From the NCBI GenBank assembly GCA_015075105.1, contig JABTUZ010000001.1:1685001-1749000 (forward strand): a stretch of DNA of 64,000 nt. The letters are read 5' to 3'. The notes under the pieces were generated by a model. It worked only from the letters and a program-made list of their open reading frames with translations, was not told the DNA's origin and ran no database searches. Positions 17,221-28,561 of the stretch are shown piece by piece; position 1 is the stretch's first letter; every line of letters starts with the position of its first letter. A program made the position numbers and the translations under genes. This DNA is from Leptospiraceae bacterium. GTDB lineage: Bacteria > Spirochaetota > Leptospiria > Leptospirales > Leptospiraceae.

Positions 17221-18225
17221 TCATATCTTATACTTAATTAAATTTTCTGCAATTCTGGTGTTTACTTCATTTTTTGCGCACTCGATGACTACTCGAATTG
17301 CATTTTTTACTGCAAGCGAATTAGAGCCACCGTGACCGATAATACAAATCCCGTTCACTCCAAGAAGAAGTGCTCCTCCGTATTCAGCATAGTCCAATCT
17401 TTTTTTCATCATAGCCAAAGAAGGTTTTAAGAGCAAGGCTCCGGTTTGTGCAAGGCTTGAGCCTTGAATATTTTGCTTTAGTACATTGAAAATAGATTTT
17501 GCTAATCCTTCTGTCGCTTTGAGCACTATATTTCCGATAAATCCGTCACACACAACCACGTCCACTTCTCTTCCGGATCCATACAAGTCCCTGCCTTCTA
17601 CGTTTCCTACAAAATTTAAACCTAATTTTTTTAGAATTTCAAAAGTTTTCAGAGATAGTGCGCTTCCTTTTTTGTCCTCTTCTCCATTGGAAAGTATTCC
17701 GATCTTAGGCTTTTGGATAGAGAAAATTTCTCTCGCATAAATCTCTCCCATTACAGCAAATTGAGCCAAATATTCAGGCTTACAATCTACGTTTGCACCT
17801 GCGTCCAATAATAAAAGAGGGTTTCCCTTTTCCCGGGGAATGGGAGCTGCAATCGGTGGACGCAAAACTCCTTGGATTCTGCCAAGGTAGAGTAGAGACG
17901 CTGCCATAGTTGCACCAGTATTTCCGGGTGAAAAAACTCCTACGCATTCCCGATTGGCTACAAGTTGAACCGATTGTACGATAGACGAATCAGTGATAGT
18001 GCGAACTGCGGTAGAAGGAGAGTCGTTCATCCCAATTACCTCTGAGGCGTGAACAATTCTAATTTTAGAGGTATCGTAATCGTGCTTTAGTAACTCTTCG
18101 CTTAACTCTTCTTCTTTTCCTACTAAAACTACTTTATATCCGTATTGATTGACTGCATCAACTGCCCCATCCACTATTTGGGCGGGACCATAATCGCCGC
18201 TCATTGCATCAACGGCGACCCACAT
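17221..18225 (-). CDS. plsX: Phosphate acyltransferase PlsX
   Basis: PlsX makes acyl-phosphate from acyl-ACP, the first step of the PlsX/PlsY route to lysophosphatidate. The 334-residue protein starts with [12 protein letters not shown] and contains [35 protein letters not shown] (in part) and the C-terminal [14 protein letters not shown], all typical. It begins six bases after rpmF, the usual rpmF-plsX-fab arrangement. Confidence 0.97.
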   Translation of the reverse strand: MWVAVDAMSGDYGPAQIVDGAVDAVNQYGYKVVLVGKEEELSEELLKHDYDTSKIRIVHASEVIGMNDSPSTAVRTITDSSIVQSVQLVANRECVGVFSPGNTGATMAASLLYLGRIQGVLRPPIAAPIPREKGNPLLLLDAGANVDCKPEYLAQFAVMGEIYAREIFSIQKPKIGILSNGEEDKKGSALSLKTFEILKKLGLNFVGNVEGRDLYGSGREVDVVVCDGFIGNIVLKATEGLAKSIFNVLKQNIQGSSLAQTGALLLKPSLAMMKKRLDYAEYGGALLLGVNGICIIGHGGSNSLAVKNAIRVVIECAKNEVNTRIAENLIKYKI

Positions 18226-18231
18226 TCCGAA

Positions 18232-18435
18232 CTATTCTTCCGTTTTTTTAGGTTTTTTGATTTTTGGAGCTAACTCAAGCACTCTATTATAATGCCCACA
18301 TGTAGGACACACTTTGTGAGACTGTATAAAAGAGCCGCAATTGAAACAAGGTGATAAATTTGGCTTACCTATTGCTTGATGAGCTCTTCTGGATCTCACT
18401 TTGGATTTTGATCTTCTTCTTTTTGGGACAGCCAT
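18232..18435 (-). CDS. rpmF: Ribosomal protein L32
   Basis: This is a 67-residue basic protein of the large ribosomal subunit with the L32 start [11 protein letters not shown] and two CxxC pairs (CFNCG and CPTCG) forming a zinc ribbon, so it is the zinc-binding form. The ribosome binding site GAGGATAAATTGCC precedes the ATG. The DUF177/YceD gene that often precedes rpmF is absent here. Confidence 0.97.
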   Translation of the reverse strand: MAVPKRRRSKSKVRSRRAHQAIGKPNLSPCFNCGSFIQSHKVCPTCGHYNRVLELAPKIKKPKKTEE

Positions 18436-18533
18436 GGCAATTTATCCTCTATTCCACACTTAAAAATTTAGCCTTTAACAATTAGTTTACCATTTTTTTT
18501 AATCAGTTTTTTTAAACAAGAAAATAAAAATAA

Positions 18534-19148
18534 TTATCTTGAAATATCTGATATCAACTCTAAGGCTTCTTTTCTCTTCTGATACAAGGAAGACCTATTA
18601 AAAACAAGCCTTGCAGTAGAGTGCATAATCACTTCGATTTCTTTTAAGCCATTGGCTCGTAAAGTTTCTCCTGTGGAAACAAGATCTACAATGCAATCCG
18701 ATAGACCACAAAGAGGTGCCAGCTCAATACTTCCGTACAATTTAATTATTTCGCAACTGATTCCCTTGGAAAAGAAAAATTCTCTTGTTAAGTTTGGATA
18801 CTTTGTAGCTACCCTGATCTTTCCAGAAGCACCAGTGAAAATAAACTCCGGCTTAGAAGCCAAGGACAATCTACATTTCCCGATCTCTACATCCAAAGCC
18901 TGAATTAAATCAAAACTTCCTTCTCTAAGTATATCAAACCCTATAAACCCACAATCTGCGGCTTTTTCTTCCACGTAAGTAGGCACGTCCTGAGAGCGAA
19001 CAAAAAGTAGTTTCACCTTTCCGGATTTTTCTTCGTATGCCAATTCTTTTGAATTTGGAGAAGGTAAGTCCTTTAACCAATTTTTCTTTACAAGAATTTC
19101 CATACTCTCTTCAGCCAGCCTTCCTTTGGGCAGAGCAAGAGTGAGCAT
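18534..19148 (-). CDS. hisG: ATP phosphoribosyltransferase, short form
   Basis: HisG joins ATP and PRPP in the first step of histidine synthesis. The protein starts [14 protein letters not shown] and contains the PRPP-site motif [14 protein letters not shown] near the end. At 204 residues it lacks the C-terminal regulatory ACT-like domain of long HisG. Short HisG enzymes need the HisZ subunit for activity; hisZ is not in the window. It starts one base after the stop of the TPR gene. Confidence 0.96.
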   Translation of the reverse strand: MLTLALPKGRLAEESMEILVKKNWLKDLPSPNSKELAYEEKSGKVKLLFVRSQDVPTYVEEKAADCGFIGFDILREGSFDLIQALDVEIGKCRLSLASKPEFIFTGASGKIRVATKYPNLTREFFFSKGISCEIIKLYGSIELAPLCGLSDCIVDLVSTGETLRANGLKEIEVIMHSTARLVFNRSSLYQKRKEALELISDISR

Positions 19149-19149
19149 T

Positions 19150-19905
19150 TCAACCTTTATTCAGTTTGATAATAAGGTAAGTGGCAAGCTCTTTTACTGA
19201 TTTTAAATTTTCTTCAAATTCAGGAGAGTCAATTTCTAATACCTTGGCTAAATCTTTCTTGGCTCCTTCCTTGTCCCCTGTGAGTAATTTCAATCTTGCA
19301 GTGCTGTATAAACTCCATGCAGAAAAACTTGGAGTGTCTTTGGGTGTAAGTAAAGAATTAGATATGCCGTAATTTTGTAGAGCTTCTTTCATTTCATTTG
19401 CTCTTTCTCTATAATTCCCTGCGATATAGAAATAGTATGCTTTTATTTCTTTGGAATCTTCGATTTTTTTTCCTGCACTTTCTAAAGCAATCGCAGCTTT
19501 GGAAAATTCTCCATTTTTTGCATACAATTCTGAAAGCACTTTTGATGACCGAAGAAAAGGTTTTTCCAAGGTAAAATCTTTTTGGTATTTTTCATAGTCC
19601 TTAATCTTGTCTTTAATATCAATCAATGGATTTTGAAGGTGTTTTTTTTCAATTTTCTCGATTTCGACTGTAGCTACATTTTCTCTGTATTTGATATATT
19701 CAGTTATAGATATAATCAACACGATTACAACCACGATACCTAAAATAGCAGAAAAAACTTGTATTCGGTTTCTCTTTATAAATACCGATAACTTATGAAA
19801 AAAAATCTCTACAGAACTCAAGTCCCCCGAAGGAACTTCAATCGGGCCTTCGGCTGCTTTTCTTTGCAGGTCTTCTCTAAATTTTTTTCGATCGAATTTC
19901 GACAT
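19150..19905 (-). CDS. Membrane-anchored TPR protein
   Basis: The 251-residue protein has a basic N-terminal cytoplasmic part, a single membrane helix (about 45-68, [18 protein letters not shown]) and an external region with TPR-like helical repeats ([50 protein letters not shown], each in part). The layout resembles the YfgM-type tetratricopeptide proteins, which help export chaperones, but the match is only in architecture. It lies five bases after rpsA. Confidence 0.72.
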   Translation of the reverse strand: MSKFDRKKFREDLQRKAAEGPIEVPSGDLSSVEIFFHKLSVFIKRNRIQVFSAILGIVVVIVLIISITEYIKYRENVATVEIEKIEKKHLQNPLIDIKDKIKDYEKYQKDFTLEKPFLRSSKVLSELYAKNGEFSKAAIALESAGKKIEDSKEIKAYYFYIAGNYRERANEMKEALQNYGISNSLLTPKDTPSFSAWSLYSTARLKLLTGDKEGAKKDLAKVLEIDSPEFEENLKSVKELATYLIIKLNKG

Positions 19906-19910
19906 GGTTA

Positions 19911-21596
19911 TTAACTCCGGTTAAAAAAGCTCCCCATGCTTTCACTGGAAGGAGAATCGCTTTTCATATATTTTGCAATATCTGCTTTTTCCTGCGCAGA
20001 ATCAAAATCTTTTATGGATAAAGAAATTCTTTTATTATTCGGTTCAATTTTCAGGATAACAGCCTTAATAGAATCTCCTGCTTTATAAACCTCGTCTAAT
20101 TTCAGATTTTTACCATCAGGGATTTGTGAGACGTGGACAAGCCCTTCATACCCCGGCTCTATCTCTATAAACATACCAAAGGCTACTATACTTTTGATTT
20201 TTCCTTCAATGATAGTGCCGGTTGGATATTTCTTTCTCAACACTTCATAAGGATTTTCTTGCAATTGTTTTAACCCGCATGAAATACGGTTGGATTGTTG
20301 GTTAATATCAAGGATTTTATAGTTTACCAACTGTCCCTTTTTTAGAAGAGTTGTAGGGTCTTTTACTTTTTCATCCCATGTAATGTCTCCGATATGAATA
20401 AGCCCCTCAATTCCGTTTTCAACTTCTACAAAAGCACCGTATTTAGTAATACCTGTAATTTTTCCTTCCAAAGAATTTCCGACTCTCACATTGGAGCTAA
20501 GGCTCTCCCAAGGATTTTTCTCGAGTTGCTTTCTTCCGAGAGAAAGTCTTCTTTTCTCAAAGTCAATATCTAGAATAATAGAGTCAACTTCTTGTCCTTT
20601 TTTTAAAATATCCTTTGGAAGTGGAGGTTTTTTTGCCCAACTCAATTCACTTGAGTGTATCAATCCTTCTAAGCCTTCTTTCAATTCTACGAAAGCTCCA
20701 AAGTTTGTAAGAGAAGTGATAGTTCCACGAACGATAACTCCTTTCTCCAATTCTCTTTTTGCCCATTCCCAAGGATCTTCAGACAATTGTTTTAAGCCAA
20801 GGCTAAGCCGATTGTTCTCTTGATCTATTTCTAAAACAAGGACTTCGATTGATTGACCCACTTGAAAATACTGCTTAAATGGAGCGTATTTTTTGTAAGA
20901 AATATCGTTTTGTCTGAGAAGCCCGTCAACTCCGTGAATATTTACAAATACTCCGAAATCAGTAACCTTAGAAATCTCACCGGTTACCCTGTCTCCCTTC
21001 TTGACAATATTTATCAACTCTCCCCATTTTTCTTGATTCACTTCATCCAATAATTTCTTTCTGGAAACTACACCGGTTCTACCTTTTTCACTAAGCCGGA
21101 TAATCTTAAAATCCCATAGCTTAGATTTAAGATCGTCGAGATTCGTAAACTTATAAGCGAGTTGAGATGCAGGCAGAAAAAATTCTAAGCCTTCTACATT
21201 TACGTTAAAACCCTTTCCCTTAACTTCAGAGGTTATTCTCCCTTGAACTTGTAGGTCTTTTTTATGAGATTCTTTAACAGTTTCCCAACCTTTTCTTGCA
21301 TCGGCTTCGGTTTTTGATAATAGATAAACTTCTGACTCGTGCTCCTTCCCTTTTACAAGAACAGCTACAGATGCACCAACTTCAGGGAGGTCGGTAAATT
21401 CATTCCTCGGAATTCTGCCCTCTGACTTCAATCCGATATCTACAAATATTCCAGATTCTTCAACGGCAATAATTCTGCCTTCCAATATCCTACCTTTGCC
21501 ATAATTTTGCCCTTGTTCGCTCAAAGATTTTTCAATAGCAACTGCAAAGGATTCTTGATTTTTCTTGTTTGAGGGTGACTCTTTCTTTGAATTCAA
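19911..21596 (-). CDS. rpsA: Ribosomal protein S1
   Basis: S1 holds mRNA on the 30S subunit. The 561-residue protein is made of six successive S1 RNA-binding domains starting near residue 37, with repeated signatures such as [43 protein letters not shown] and [15 protein letters not shown]. The last repeats are the best conserved. The start is TTG with only a weak upstream GGA; no ATG occurs in the first part. The cmk-rpsA order is widely conserved in bacteria. Confidence 0.96.
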   Translation of the reverse strand: MNSKKESPSNKKNQESFAVAIEKSLSEQGQNYGKGRILEGRIIAVEESGIFVDIGLKSEGRIPRNEFTDLPEVGASVAVLVKGKEHESEVYLLSKTEADARKGWETVKESHKKDLQVQGRITSEVKGKGFNVNVEGLEFFLPASQLAYKFTNLDDLKSKLWDFKIIRLSEKGRTGVVSRKKLLDEVNQEKWGELINIVKKGDRVTGEISKVTDFGVFVNIHGVDGLLRQNDISYKKYAPFKQYFQVGQSIEVLVLEIDQENNRLSLGLKQLSEDPWEWAKRELEKGVIVRGTITSLTNFGAFVELKEGLEGLIHSSELSWAKKPPLPKDILKKGQEVDSIILDIDFEKRRLSLGRKQLEKNPWESLSSNVRVGNSLEGKITGITKYGAFVEVENGIEGLIHIGDITWDEKVKDPTTLLKKGQLVNYKILDINQQSNRISCGLKQLQENPYEVLRKKYPTGTIIEGKIKSIVAFGMFIEIEPGYEGLVHVSQIPDGKNLKLDEVYKAGDSIKAVILKIEPNNKRISLSIKDFDSAQEKADIAKYMKSDSPSSESMGSFFNRS

Positions 21597-21636
21597 ATTA
21601 TTTCCGAAAAAAATATGTATTTACCCTAACTGACGG

Positions 21637-22347
21637 CTATTTTGGGCATAAACCCTTGTTCCGAAGTTCAGATAGGATAGTCCTTATGACAACATCTTTA
21701 GATAGACCGCTGGTGTCAATAAGGAATGCGTCCTTAGCCTGAATTAGAGGTGCAATTTTTCGTTCCGAGTCCGTTTTATCTCTTTGGATAATTTCAGACT
21801 TTAAATTCTCCAAATCAGCCTGAAATCCCCTTTCCAATAGCTCTTTATACCTTCTTTCTGCCCGAATCTCAGCCGATGCAGTAAGAAAAAATTTATACCG
21901 AGATTCAGGAAATACCTCTGACCCAATATCTCTTCCATCTAAAATTAGAAGGTGATTTTTTGCAAGTTCACGTATTTTTTTGTTCACAAATTCTCGTATT
22001 TCTCTCACAGGAGAGATATATTTGATTTCCTTTGTCAGATCAGGAGATCGAATTTCCTTAGATACATCTACCCCGTTTAGAATTACAGAATTTTCCCCTG
22101 ACTCTGAAAGTAGGCAATCGATGTTCACGTTTTTCAAATATTTCCGTACATCGAGTTTCAAAATCCAGTCAGAAAATGTATCGCATTGGTTTTCTTTCTG
22201 AAATTTTTGGATAAAAAATAAGGTCACCCCACGGTAATACGCACCGGAATCTAAATACTTATATCCGACTTCTTTTGAAATTTCCCTTGCCACGCTACTT
22301 TTCCCGGAACCGGCAGGCCCATCAATTGCTATAATATCTTCTATCAT
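21637..22347 (-). CDS. cmk: Cytidylate kinase
   Basis: Cmk phosphorylates CMP and dCMP. The 236-residue protein has the P-loop [15 protein letters not shown] at the N-terminus, [12 protein letters not shown], and [14 protein letters not shown], and ends with DTSGLS. All match the family, and the length is normal. The ATG overlaps the aroA stop by four bases. Confidence 0.96.
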   Translation of the reverse strand: MIEDIIAIDGPAGSGKSSVAREISKEVGYKYLDSGAYYRGVTLFFIQKFQKENQCDTFSDWILKLDVRKYLKNVNIDCLLSESGENSVILNGVDVSKEIRSPDLTKEIKYISPVREIREFVNKKIRELAKNHLLILDGRDIGSEVFPESRYKFFLTASAEIRAERRYKELLERGFQADLENLKSEIIQRDKTDSERKIAPLIQAKDAFLIDTSGLSKDVVIRTILSELRNKGLCPK

Positions 22348-23639
22348 TTTGAATTTGTTATGGAATAAATAATTTTTTTAAATTCCGGAAAAGAAGTCTC
22401 GATCCAAGAGTCATCGTCTATTTTAATATCGTTGTTTAATAAAGTTTTTAATATGGTAAAACTCATTGCAATTCTGTGATCCATAAAAGATTCGATTAGT
22501 GCAGGCTTAATATTTTTTACTTCTCCAAAACTATAACCGTCTTTTTTTTCTTCAACATCCACACCGACTTCTCTCAAATTCTTGACCATAGAAATAATCC
22601 TGTCTGATTCTTTGGCTCTTAAATCTTCGGCATCAGTAATTTCAAATCCGCCTTCCGAAAATAAACCGGCAATGGTTAAAATAGGAATCTCGTCTATAAT
22701 CGAAGGAATGATTGCACTTTCTATTTTACACTTTTTTAAATTTGATGAGAATACTTTTAGGTCTCCGGTTTTTTCTCCACACTCTATTCTTTCGTTTTCA
22801 ATTAAAATTTTTCCGCCCATCCTTTTTAAAATAGTTATGATGCCAATTCTAGATTCGTTTAATCCTATATTTTGGATCACAAGCTCACTATTTTTTGACA
22901 AAAGTCCAAGAACTATAAAAAATGCTGCAGAAGAAATATCTCCCGGTATTTTAAATTCAGAGCCTTCAAAATGAAAAGGAGGAGTAATCGTGAAGTGGGT
23001 TTTAGTTTTATGGAAAATTCTACCACCAAGAAATTTTAAAATATTTTCGGTATGGTCACGAGAAAGTTCATCCTCTTCATACTCCAACTCTACGTCAGAC
23101 GATATGGCTGCAAGCATCAAGGAAGATTTTACTTGAGCGCTTGCAATTGGACTTTTGAATTGAAAATTTTGTAACTTCCTTCCAGAGATTTTCAAAGGAG
23201 CCTTTCCGTCTCCAGAAATAGAAGAAATATATGCACCCATCTTGGTAAGCGGATCTATAATCCTATTCATTGGCCTTTTCTTTAAAGAATCGTCTCCTGT
23301 AAGAATTGCATCTACCCCTTCTAGACCAGAAATTAGTCCCGCAGAAAGTCGAATCCCAGTGCCTCCATTTCCAAAATCCAACTCAAGTTTCGGAGAGTGA
23401 AGTTTTCTTTTTCCCGGACTTTTCACAAAATATTCTGTGGGAGATTTTTTTTCAAAAAGAACCCCCATTTTTTCAAAACTTTTCATGGTATTTAAAGGAT
23501 CTTCTGCTTCTAAAAATCCGGTAATCCTTGAATTCCCTAAGGCAAGAGAGGAAAATAGAACAGAGCGATGAGATACAGACTTGTCTCCCGGCACAGTAAT
23601 TTTAAAATCTTTGGGAATTTGAAAATCGGATTGAATCAT
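22344..23639 (-). CDS. aroA: 5-enolpyruvylshikimate-3-phosphate synthase
   Basis: AroA adds enolpyruvate to shikimate-3-phosphate in aromatic amino acid synthesis. The 431-residue protein has [17 protein letters not shown] at the start, the [12 protein letters not shown] segment, [30 protein letters not shown], and MDHRIAMSF, all family hallmarks. The residue in the inhibitor-determining loop (NGGTG) is a Gly-Gly, as in most forms. It opens the aroA-cmk-rpsA-TPR-hisG run and is divergent from a membrane protein gene. Confidence 0.97.
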   Translation of the reverse strand: MIQSDFQIPKDFKITVPGDKSVSHRSVLFSSLALGNSRITGFLEAEDPLNTMKSFEKMGVLFEKKSPTEYFVKSPGKRKLHSPKLELDFGNGGTGIRLSAGLISGLEGVDAILTGDDSLKKRPMNRIIDPLTKMGAYISSISGDGKAPLKISGRKLQNFQFKSPIASAQVKSSLMLAAISSDVELEYEEDELSRDHTENILKFLGGRIFHKTKTHFTITPPFHFEGSEFKIPGDISSAAFFIVLGLLSKNSELVIQNIGLNESRIGIITILKRMGGKILIENERIECGEKTGDLKVFSSNLKKCKIESAIIPSIIDEIPILTIAGLFSEGGFEITDAEDLRAKESDRIISMVKNLREVGVDVEEKKDGYSFGEVKNIKPALIESFMDHRIAMSFTILKTLLNNDIKIDDDSWIETSFPEFKKIIYSITNSK

Positions 23640-23733
23640 GTTTACAGAAAATAAAACATAGAATTAGAGAAAAGGATTTTATTTACTCGTTTTCTAAATT
23701 CGAGGTATTTTTCTGGTTCTTAAAATTCATACC

Positions 23734-25260
23734 ATGAAAGAAAATACTGCCTCTAATTTTACAAATTTTTACAGAACTATTTTTTTTAAACAAAAGTATT
23801 TCTTGTTTCTATTTTTGGTGTTTCAAATCTATATTGTAAGCACCAATTCATCGGTTAAGAATCTTGAAATAGATTCTAATTCAGATTTAATTTTTCCAAT
23901 TAGTTTTTTTACCGATATTGAAAATGGAACATCTATAAAAAATTGGGCACTGCCGCCTGCCCCTTCTTTTTTCCCTGATCTATTTTTATTTTACATAGCT
24001 TGGAAAATTACGGGAGGCTTAATCCATTTTAGCTTTTTTATTTATGTAGCATTTTTTGAGTGCATTCTTTTTCTCTCACTTTTTTATCTATTAAAAAATT
24101 CTAACCAAAAAACAAAAGCCCAAGATAATAACATTACCCTAAATAGGATTTTTGGATTTTTTTTTAGTTTAAATATAGTTTTTCTTTTTTCTCCGAGTCA
24201 ATTTTCTTTATTCTTACTTCCGGGCTATCATGGGTTTGTAGTTGCCTTCGGTTGCTTTTTATCTATTGCTATTTTCCTTAAAAGAAAGTATGCAATTGTA
24301 TCTATACTTAGCTTTCTTTTTATTTTTTCTGACGGGCAAATAATTCTACAATGTATAATCCCTGCACTTATTGTATTATCTTGGAATTTCTGGAATAAAA
24401 AAATTTCTAAAAAAGATTTTTTCTTAATGGTTATTGCAATCCTATCCGGATGGATTTTTTCCAATATATTTCATTTACTATTAAAAAAACTTTCAATTTT
24501 TCAAATTCCTGAAGTTCCTTTTTTTTCTATTTTCAAATCCATAATTCAAAAAAAATTAATCCTATCCAACTTCCAATCTGTAATGAATTTTATAAAATCT
24601 GAATGGATTACAAATTCTAAAGAAACATTTTGGATGATCTTTTTTTGTTTCTATTTTGTTTTATTAATCTTTTTACCATCCAATTGGAAAAAAAATAAAA
24701 ACTTAACTTTTCTAATTTTTATTTCCATACTTTGCACAAATTTTGTACAATTCTTCTTTGGTGTTTGGGGCGGGATGAGATACTCTTGGTTTTTAGTTTA
24801 CCTTCCCTTTTTTGCTTTACTTTTTTCCGATATTTCAAAAAAACAAATCACTCCTTTTGGATTTGTGATTCTATTTTTACTGTGCTTACAATTTCAAGAT
24901 TTGTATTTTAAAAGTGAGTCTATTTTAAAAAACCCTTATCCAAAAAAAATACAATGCTTGGATAATATTGCAAATGAGTTCCGCTTAGAATTTGGATTCT
25001 CGGATTACTGGAACTCAAAGTATGTAATGCTATATTCTAAAAAGAAATTAGCATTAAAACAGCTCACAAAAAATTTAGATGAATACAAATGGATTTATAA
25101 CCCTGAGTGGACAAATAAAAATGAAAATTTTAATTTTATTATTACAAATCGCTTAGACAAAGACCAAATTCATTCTAAGTTTTCCTATCCTAAAGAAATC
25201 CGTAATTGTGAAGACTTAGAAATCTATATATATAATAAAAATGAGTTGAACAAATTTTAA
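23734..25260 (+). CDS. Polytopic membrane protein of unknown function
   Basis: The 508-residue protein has about ten hydrophobic helices from residue 22 to about 390, then a hydrophilic C-terminal domain of about 110 residues facing one side. The DNA is even more AT-rich than its neighbours, and the protein is very rich in Phe, Ile and Lys. The layout (many helices, one soluble tail) recalls GT-C type glycosyltransferases or O-antigen-type membrane proteins, but I see no catalytic Asp motif in the first loop that would settle it. No good ribosome binding site is visible in front of the ATG. Confidence 0.7.
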   Translation: MKENTASNFTNFYRTIFFKQKYFLFLFLVFQIYIVSTNSSVKNLEIDSNSDLIFPISFFTDIENGTSIKNWALPPAPSFFPDLFLFYIAWKITGGLIHFSFFIYVAFFECILFLSLFYLLKNSNQKTKAQDNNITLNRIFGFFFSLNIVFLFSPSQFSLFLLPGYHGFVVAFGCFLSIAIFLKRKYAIVSILSFLFIFSDGQIILQCIIPALIVLSWNFWNKKISKKDFFLMVIAILSGWIFSNIFHLLLKKLSIFQIPEVPFFSIFKSIIQKKLILSNFQSVMNFIKSEWITNSKETFWMIFFCFYFVLLIFLPSNWKKNKNLTFLIFISILCTNFVQFFFGVWGGMRYSWFLVYLPFFALLFSDISKKQITPFGFVILFLLCLQFQDLYFKSESILKNPYPKKIQCLDNIANEFRLEFGFSDYWNSKYVMLYSKKKLALKQLTKNLDEYKWIYNPEWTNKNENFNFIITNRLDKDQIHSKFSYPKEIRNCEDLEIYIYNKNELNKF

Positions 25261-25306
25261 AAAAAATAAAATCTATGAAAATATCCTTTAGAAGAAGAGT
25301 CCAATA

Positions 25307-26176
25307 ATGAAAATTTTCTCTTTTGCCCAAGATAAATCCTTTTTTATAAACAGAGTCCTAAACGGTATGAGCCAGATTATGCTGCAAGAGAATCGGCTCA
25401 CAGGAATTCTTTTTTTATCTGGAATATTTTATGGATCTATTTTCATGGGGATAGGAGCTATTTTAGGGGTTATCACAAGCACAACCTTAGCACAAGTCTT
25501 AAAATTCGACAAGGATGAAACGGATAAGGGTATGTATGGCTTTAGCCCTGCTCTTGTAGGTGTTGCAATGCTGGTTTTCCTAAAACCGGCAGTTTGGACT
25601 TGGGCGTTAGTTGCAATCGGATCGGTAGTTTCAGCACTCATCCAAAACTTATTTATTAAAATCAAACTCCCTGTATTCACCCTGCCTTTTGTTTTAGTTA
25701 CTTGGGGAATCCTTTTTTTTGCAAAAATGTATTTACCTGAACTATTTGTAGAAACTCCCCTGACTATTGTGAATGACAGCCATTACTTCACGTTTCCACT
25801 AAGAGGATATGGGCAAGTAATTTTTCAAGAAAATACAATGTCCGGGATTTTATTTTTTCTTGGCGTATTTATAAACTCACCCGTCTCGGCTCTCTATGGA
25901 CTTGCAGGGGCAGTACTCACAGGAACACTTGCAGTGGTATTTTTATTACCCACCTCTGACATTGCACTCGGACTTTTTAGCTACAATGCAGTTCTGTGTG
26001 CAATCGCTTTCTCTGGCACAAAAAAAATTGACGGGGTGCTTGCCTTTACTTCAATCTTTATTTCCTTCATAGTCGGATTTTTTATGTTTCAGTACAATCT
26101 CACCAGATTAACTTTTCCTTTTGTTGCAGGCACTTGGGGAGGGCTGATCTTAAAACAAAGCTTAAAGAAAAAATAA
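25307..26176 (+). CDS. Urea transporter
   Basis: The 289-residue protein has the duplicated five-helix fold of the UT family. Family signatures are visible in both halves: NGMSQIMLQENRLTGILFL, GFSPALVGVAML and LPVFTLPFVLVTWG in the first, and QVIFQENTMSGILFFLG with FSYNAVLCAIAF in the second. It should allow passive urea passage across the inner membrane. No urease genes are in the window, so use of urea as a nitrogen source is only an inference. The gene stands alone, with a weak GAAGAG ribosome binding site. Confidence 0.9.
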   Translation: MKIFSFAQDKSFFINRVLNGMSQIMLQENRLTGILFLSGIFYGSIFMGIGAILGVITSTTLAQVLKFDKDETDKGMYGFSPALVGVAMLVFLKPAVWTWALVAIGSVVSALIQNLFIKIKLPVFTLPFVLVTWGILFFAKMYLPELFVETPLTIVNDSHYFTFPLRGYGQVIFQENTMSGILFFLGVFINSPVSALYGLAGAVLTGTLAVVFLLPTSDIALGLFSYNAVLCAIAFSGTKKIDGVLAFTSIFISFIVGFFMFQYNLTRLTFPFVAGTWGGLILKQSLKKK

Positions 26177-26206
26177 AAGAATGAACAAAATGAAAAAATA
26201 TGTTTA

Positions 26207-26220
26207 AGAGTTTGAACTCT
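26207..26220. other. Short perfect inverted repeat between convergent genes
   Basis: AGAGTT-TG-AACTCT lies between the ends of the urea transporter gene and the convergent large membrane protein gene. The stem is short with a two-base loop and no T tract, so a terminator role is weak. Confidence 0.3.
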
Positions 26221-26223
26221 GTG

Positions 26224-28392
26224 TCATAAATATTTTGCAAAACCGATCTCTATCGCATGAATAATAAAGTTATAGTACCTGACCATTTCTTTATCATACC
26301 CAAATCTTTCTGCTTTATTTCTGAAATACTCGGCTAATTCTTTTCTCTTTGCAACCGAACGAAGATCTTGCTTGTAAAGTAGAATTTTATCCGATTTTTT
26401 TCCTAAGACTAATTCAGAAGGAATACGGATTACACTCATCGAATGAGAAAGTATCGAATCTTCCATTTTGGAAAATATTTTTTCGTTTTGAGCTCCTTTT
26501 GAATATTCAGGAACTTCCTTCACCAGTTCTTTAAAATTATCCTTGACTTGATTTGAAAAACTCTCCTTGTCAAAAATTCTTTCTTCTATAGAAGTTGATT
26601 TTCCAAAAACAATTTTTTCAAATGCTTTTGAAATAGAATCCTCTGCGTTTATAGAAGCCTTTTTACCGGTGAAAGGAATTGGGCTCTCTACTTCTTCAGA
26701 AATATTTTTTGGAGATATTTTTGTTTTCTTGAGTAATACCGGTGATACAATGGACAATACCACTCCAAATATAAGACTAATAATCCCACCTAATGCAATA
26801 TAAATTGAATTGCCAAACAAAAGATAGAGTAATAAAAAAAATAGCATTAGAGTAAATGCACCAATTGCCCCATGAACATACTCCGGTTGAAATGCACTGA
26901 CTTTTTTTACTGTTGCCTTCTTCTCAGGAACAGGTTTCTTGTTCTCAAAAAATTCAGATTCATTAAATAAGGAGAGTGCGACTTGCAATTGCTTTTGATA
27001 GTGAATGTCTATTTTAGAAAGTTCTTGCAAGTTTTCTACACTCTTTTGTATGACATCTTTCGATGAAATAAAATATTTCCCAATCGTATCAGAAACTTTT
27101 TCAACATGAAAGAGAAACTTAGAATGAATTCCTTCTAATATTTTTTCTCGTAACCTGCCTTTCTCTTCCAAAGGAATATAATCTGATTCTTTTAGCTTTG
27201 CTTCTATATCCAACTCGTATAAAACAAGTTTTGAACCTATAAAAGTTTCTATCTCTCTAAATAGTTTTTGTATTGTATTCACAATCGCCAATTCTACTCT
27301 AAGATTTTTGAAATATCCCCACTCTTTTTTTAAATTAGCGAGGACGAGTACTGCAAACTCAGAATCTTCTTTAAATTTCTTTAAGGTTTCCGTGGGGTAT
27401 TCGTCATAAGGAAAATCAGAAATTACCTCCGATAATCCATTAATCAGCTCATCTGAATTGTAGAATTCTTTTTCTTTTCCGTATATATCGTTTAGTTTTT
27501 CCCATTTTTTTTGCAATATTGGAACTGTATCCGTTATATACTTAGATAAATTTTTTTCACAAAATAGAAAAAGTGCACTTATCTGATGTTTCAGATGCAA
27601 TAATATTTCTGACTGAACAAATAACTCTTTGTTGAATACTTTTAATTCATCCTTAACTATATGGTAATCGGAGGTTATTTCAAGAATAAGACCTTCGGAC
27701 TTTCCATAATGAATCGAATCACTTATAAAGTCTATCATAGGAATATACAAATTATCAAAAAAACCTCGCCTTAAAAACTCGTGAAGCTCAAACTCCAATG
27801 ACATTACGAATGGAGAATATTTTTCTTCTCCTGTTTCCTGATTTTTTATAATGGGATAAAAATTTTGAGATACCTTGTCTCTATCCAATTTTTCTAATAG
27901 AAACTTTTCCAAATAAGGTGCAGACGCTTGAAAGCATGCCTCTCTATAAGGAGCCGTAGGTGTTCGAGACTCAACCTGTGGCGCAATCAAAAATATTTTA
28001 GGAAATACCTGATTCCCTGATTCCACGATACAAGGGTATATATAGATGTATCTATCCAAACTTTTCTTTGAATATCCAGCCAGAAAAACAAGAGACTCTA
28101 TGATTGCACTATATGAGCATGTCTCTTCATTTAAACTCGGATATTTTTTTAACGAATCAAACAACTGCTCTAAGGACAATAGAAGTGATGGATGAAATTC
28201 GGTAGAGTTGTGCTTTCTAATTCGAGTGTGCCATTTCTTTAACTCATCTAAAATCGCTCTTGCAGTAGCATTGAATCCAGAAAAATTTTCTGGTGACTTA
28301 ATATATATCGCAGCATCAGTAGAAAAAATTTTTGAAAGCCTGAGTATATCGTCAGGATTGTTTTGATAATGTGTCCATGAAAAATCTGTCAT
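26224..28392 (-). CDS. Large unknown protein with two central-to-C-terminal membrane helices
   Basis: The 722-residue product is largely helical and charged over residues 1-500. It has two adjacent hydrophobic helices at about 523-565 (GAFTLMLFFLLLYLLFG and IALGGIISLIFGVVLSIVSP) and then a 150-residue soluble tail. Several heptad-like stretches (for example residues 300-460) suggest coiled coil. No signal peptide is present, so the N-terminal 500 residues are likely cytoplasmic. I do not recognise the family. It stands alone, in convergent orientation to the urea transporter and divergent from the DUF1564 gene. Confidence 0.75.
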   Translation of the reverse strand: MTDFSWTHYQNNPDDILRLSKIFSTDAAIYIKSPENFSGFNATARAILDELKKWHTRIRKHNSTEFHPSLLLSLEQLFDSLKKYPSLNEETCSYSAIIESLVFLAGYSKKSLDRYIYIYPCIVESGNQVFPKIFLIAPQVESRTPTAPYREACFQASAPYLEKFLLEKLDRDKVSQNFYPIIKNQETGEEKYSPFVMSLEFELHEFLRRGFFDNLYIPMIDFISDSIHYGKSEGLILEITSDYHIVKDELKVFNKELFVQSEILLHLKHQISALFLFCEKNLSKYITDTVPILQKKWEKLNDIYGKEKEFYNSDELINGLSEVISDFPYDEYPTETLKKFKEDSEFAVLVLANLKKEWGYFKNLRVELAIVNTIQKLFREIETFIGSKLVLYELDIEAKLKESDYIPLEEKGRLREKILEGIHSKFLFHVEKVSDTIGKYFISSKDVIQKSVENLQELSKIDIHYQKQLQVALSLFNESEFFENKKPVPEKKATVKKVSAFQPEYVHGAIGAFTLMLFFLLLYLLFGNSIYIALGGIISLIFGVVLSIVSPVLLKKTKISPKNISEEVESPIPFTGKKASINAEDSISKAFEKIVFGKSTSIEERIFDKESFSNQVKDNFKELVKEVPEYSKGAQNEKIFSKMEDSILSHSMSVIRIPSELVLGKKSDKILLYKQDLRSVAKRKELAEYFRNKAERFGYDKEMVRYYNFIIHAIEIGFAKYL

Positions 28393-28561
28393 CTTACTAA
28401 TAAAATCGACATATAAATAGAATTTTGTAAAGTTTTTCCTATTCTGCCAACCCTTTATGATTTTTTACGAAAATTTGTAAAATTTTTATTTTTTTTTCAT
28501 ACCTTTTTCCCTATATATTTGGAAACTGAGAATTGAAAAACTTTTATATAAGGAGAAAAAC

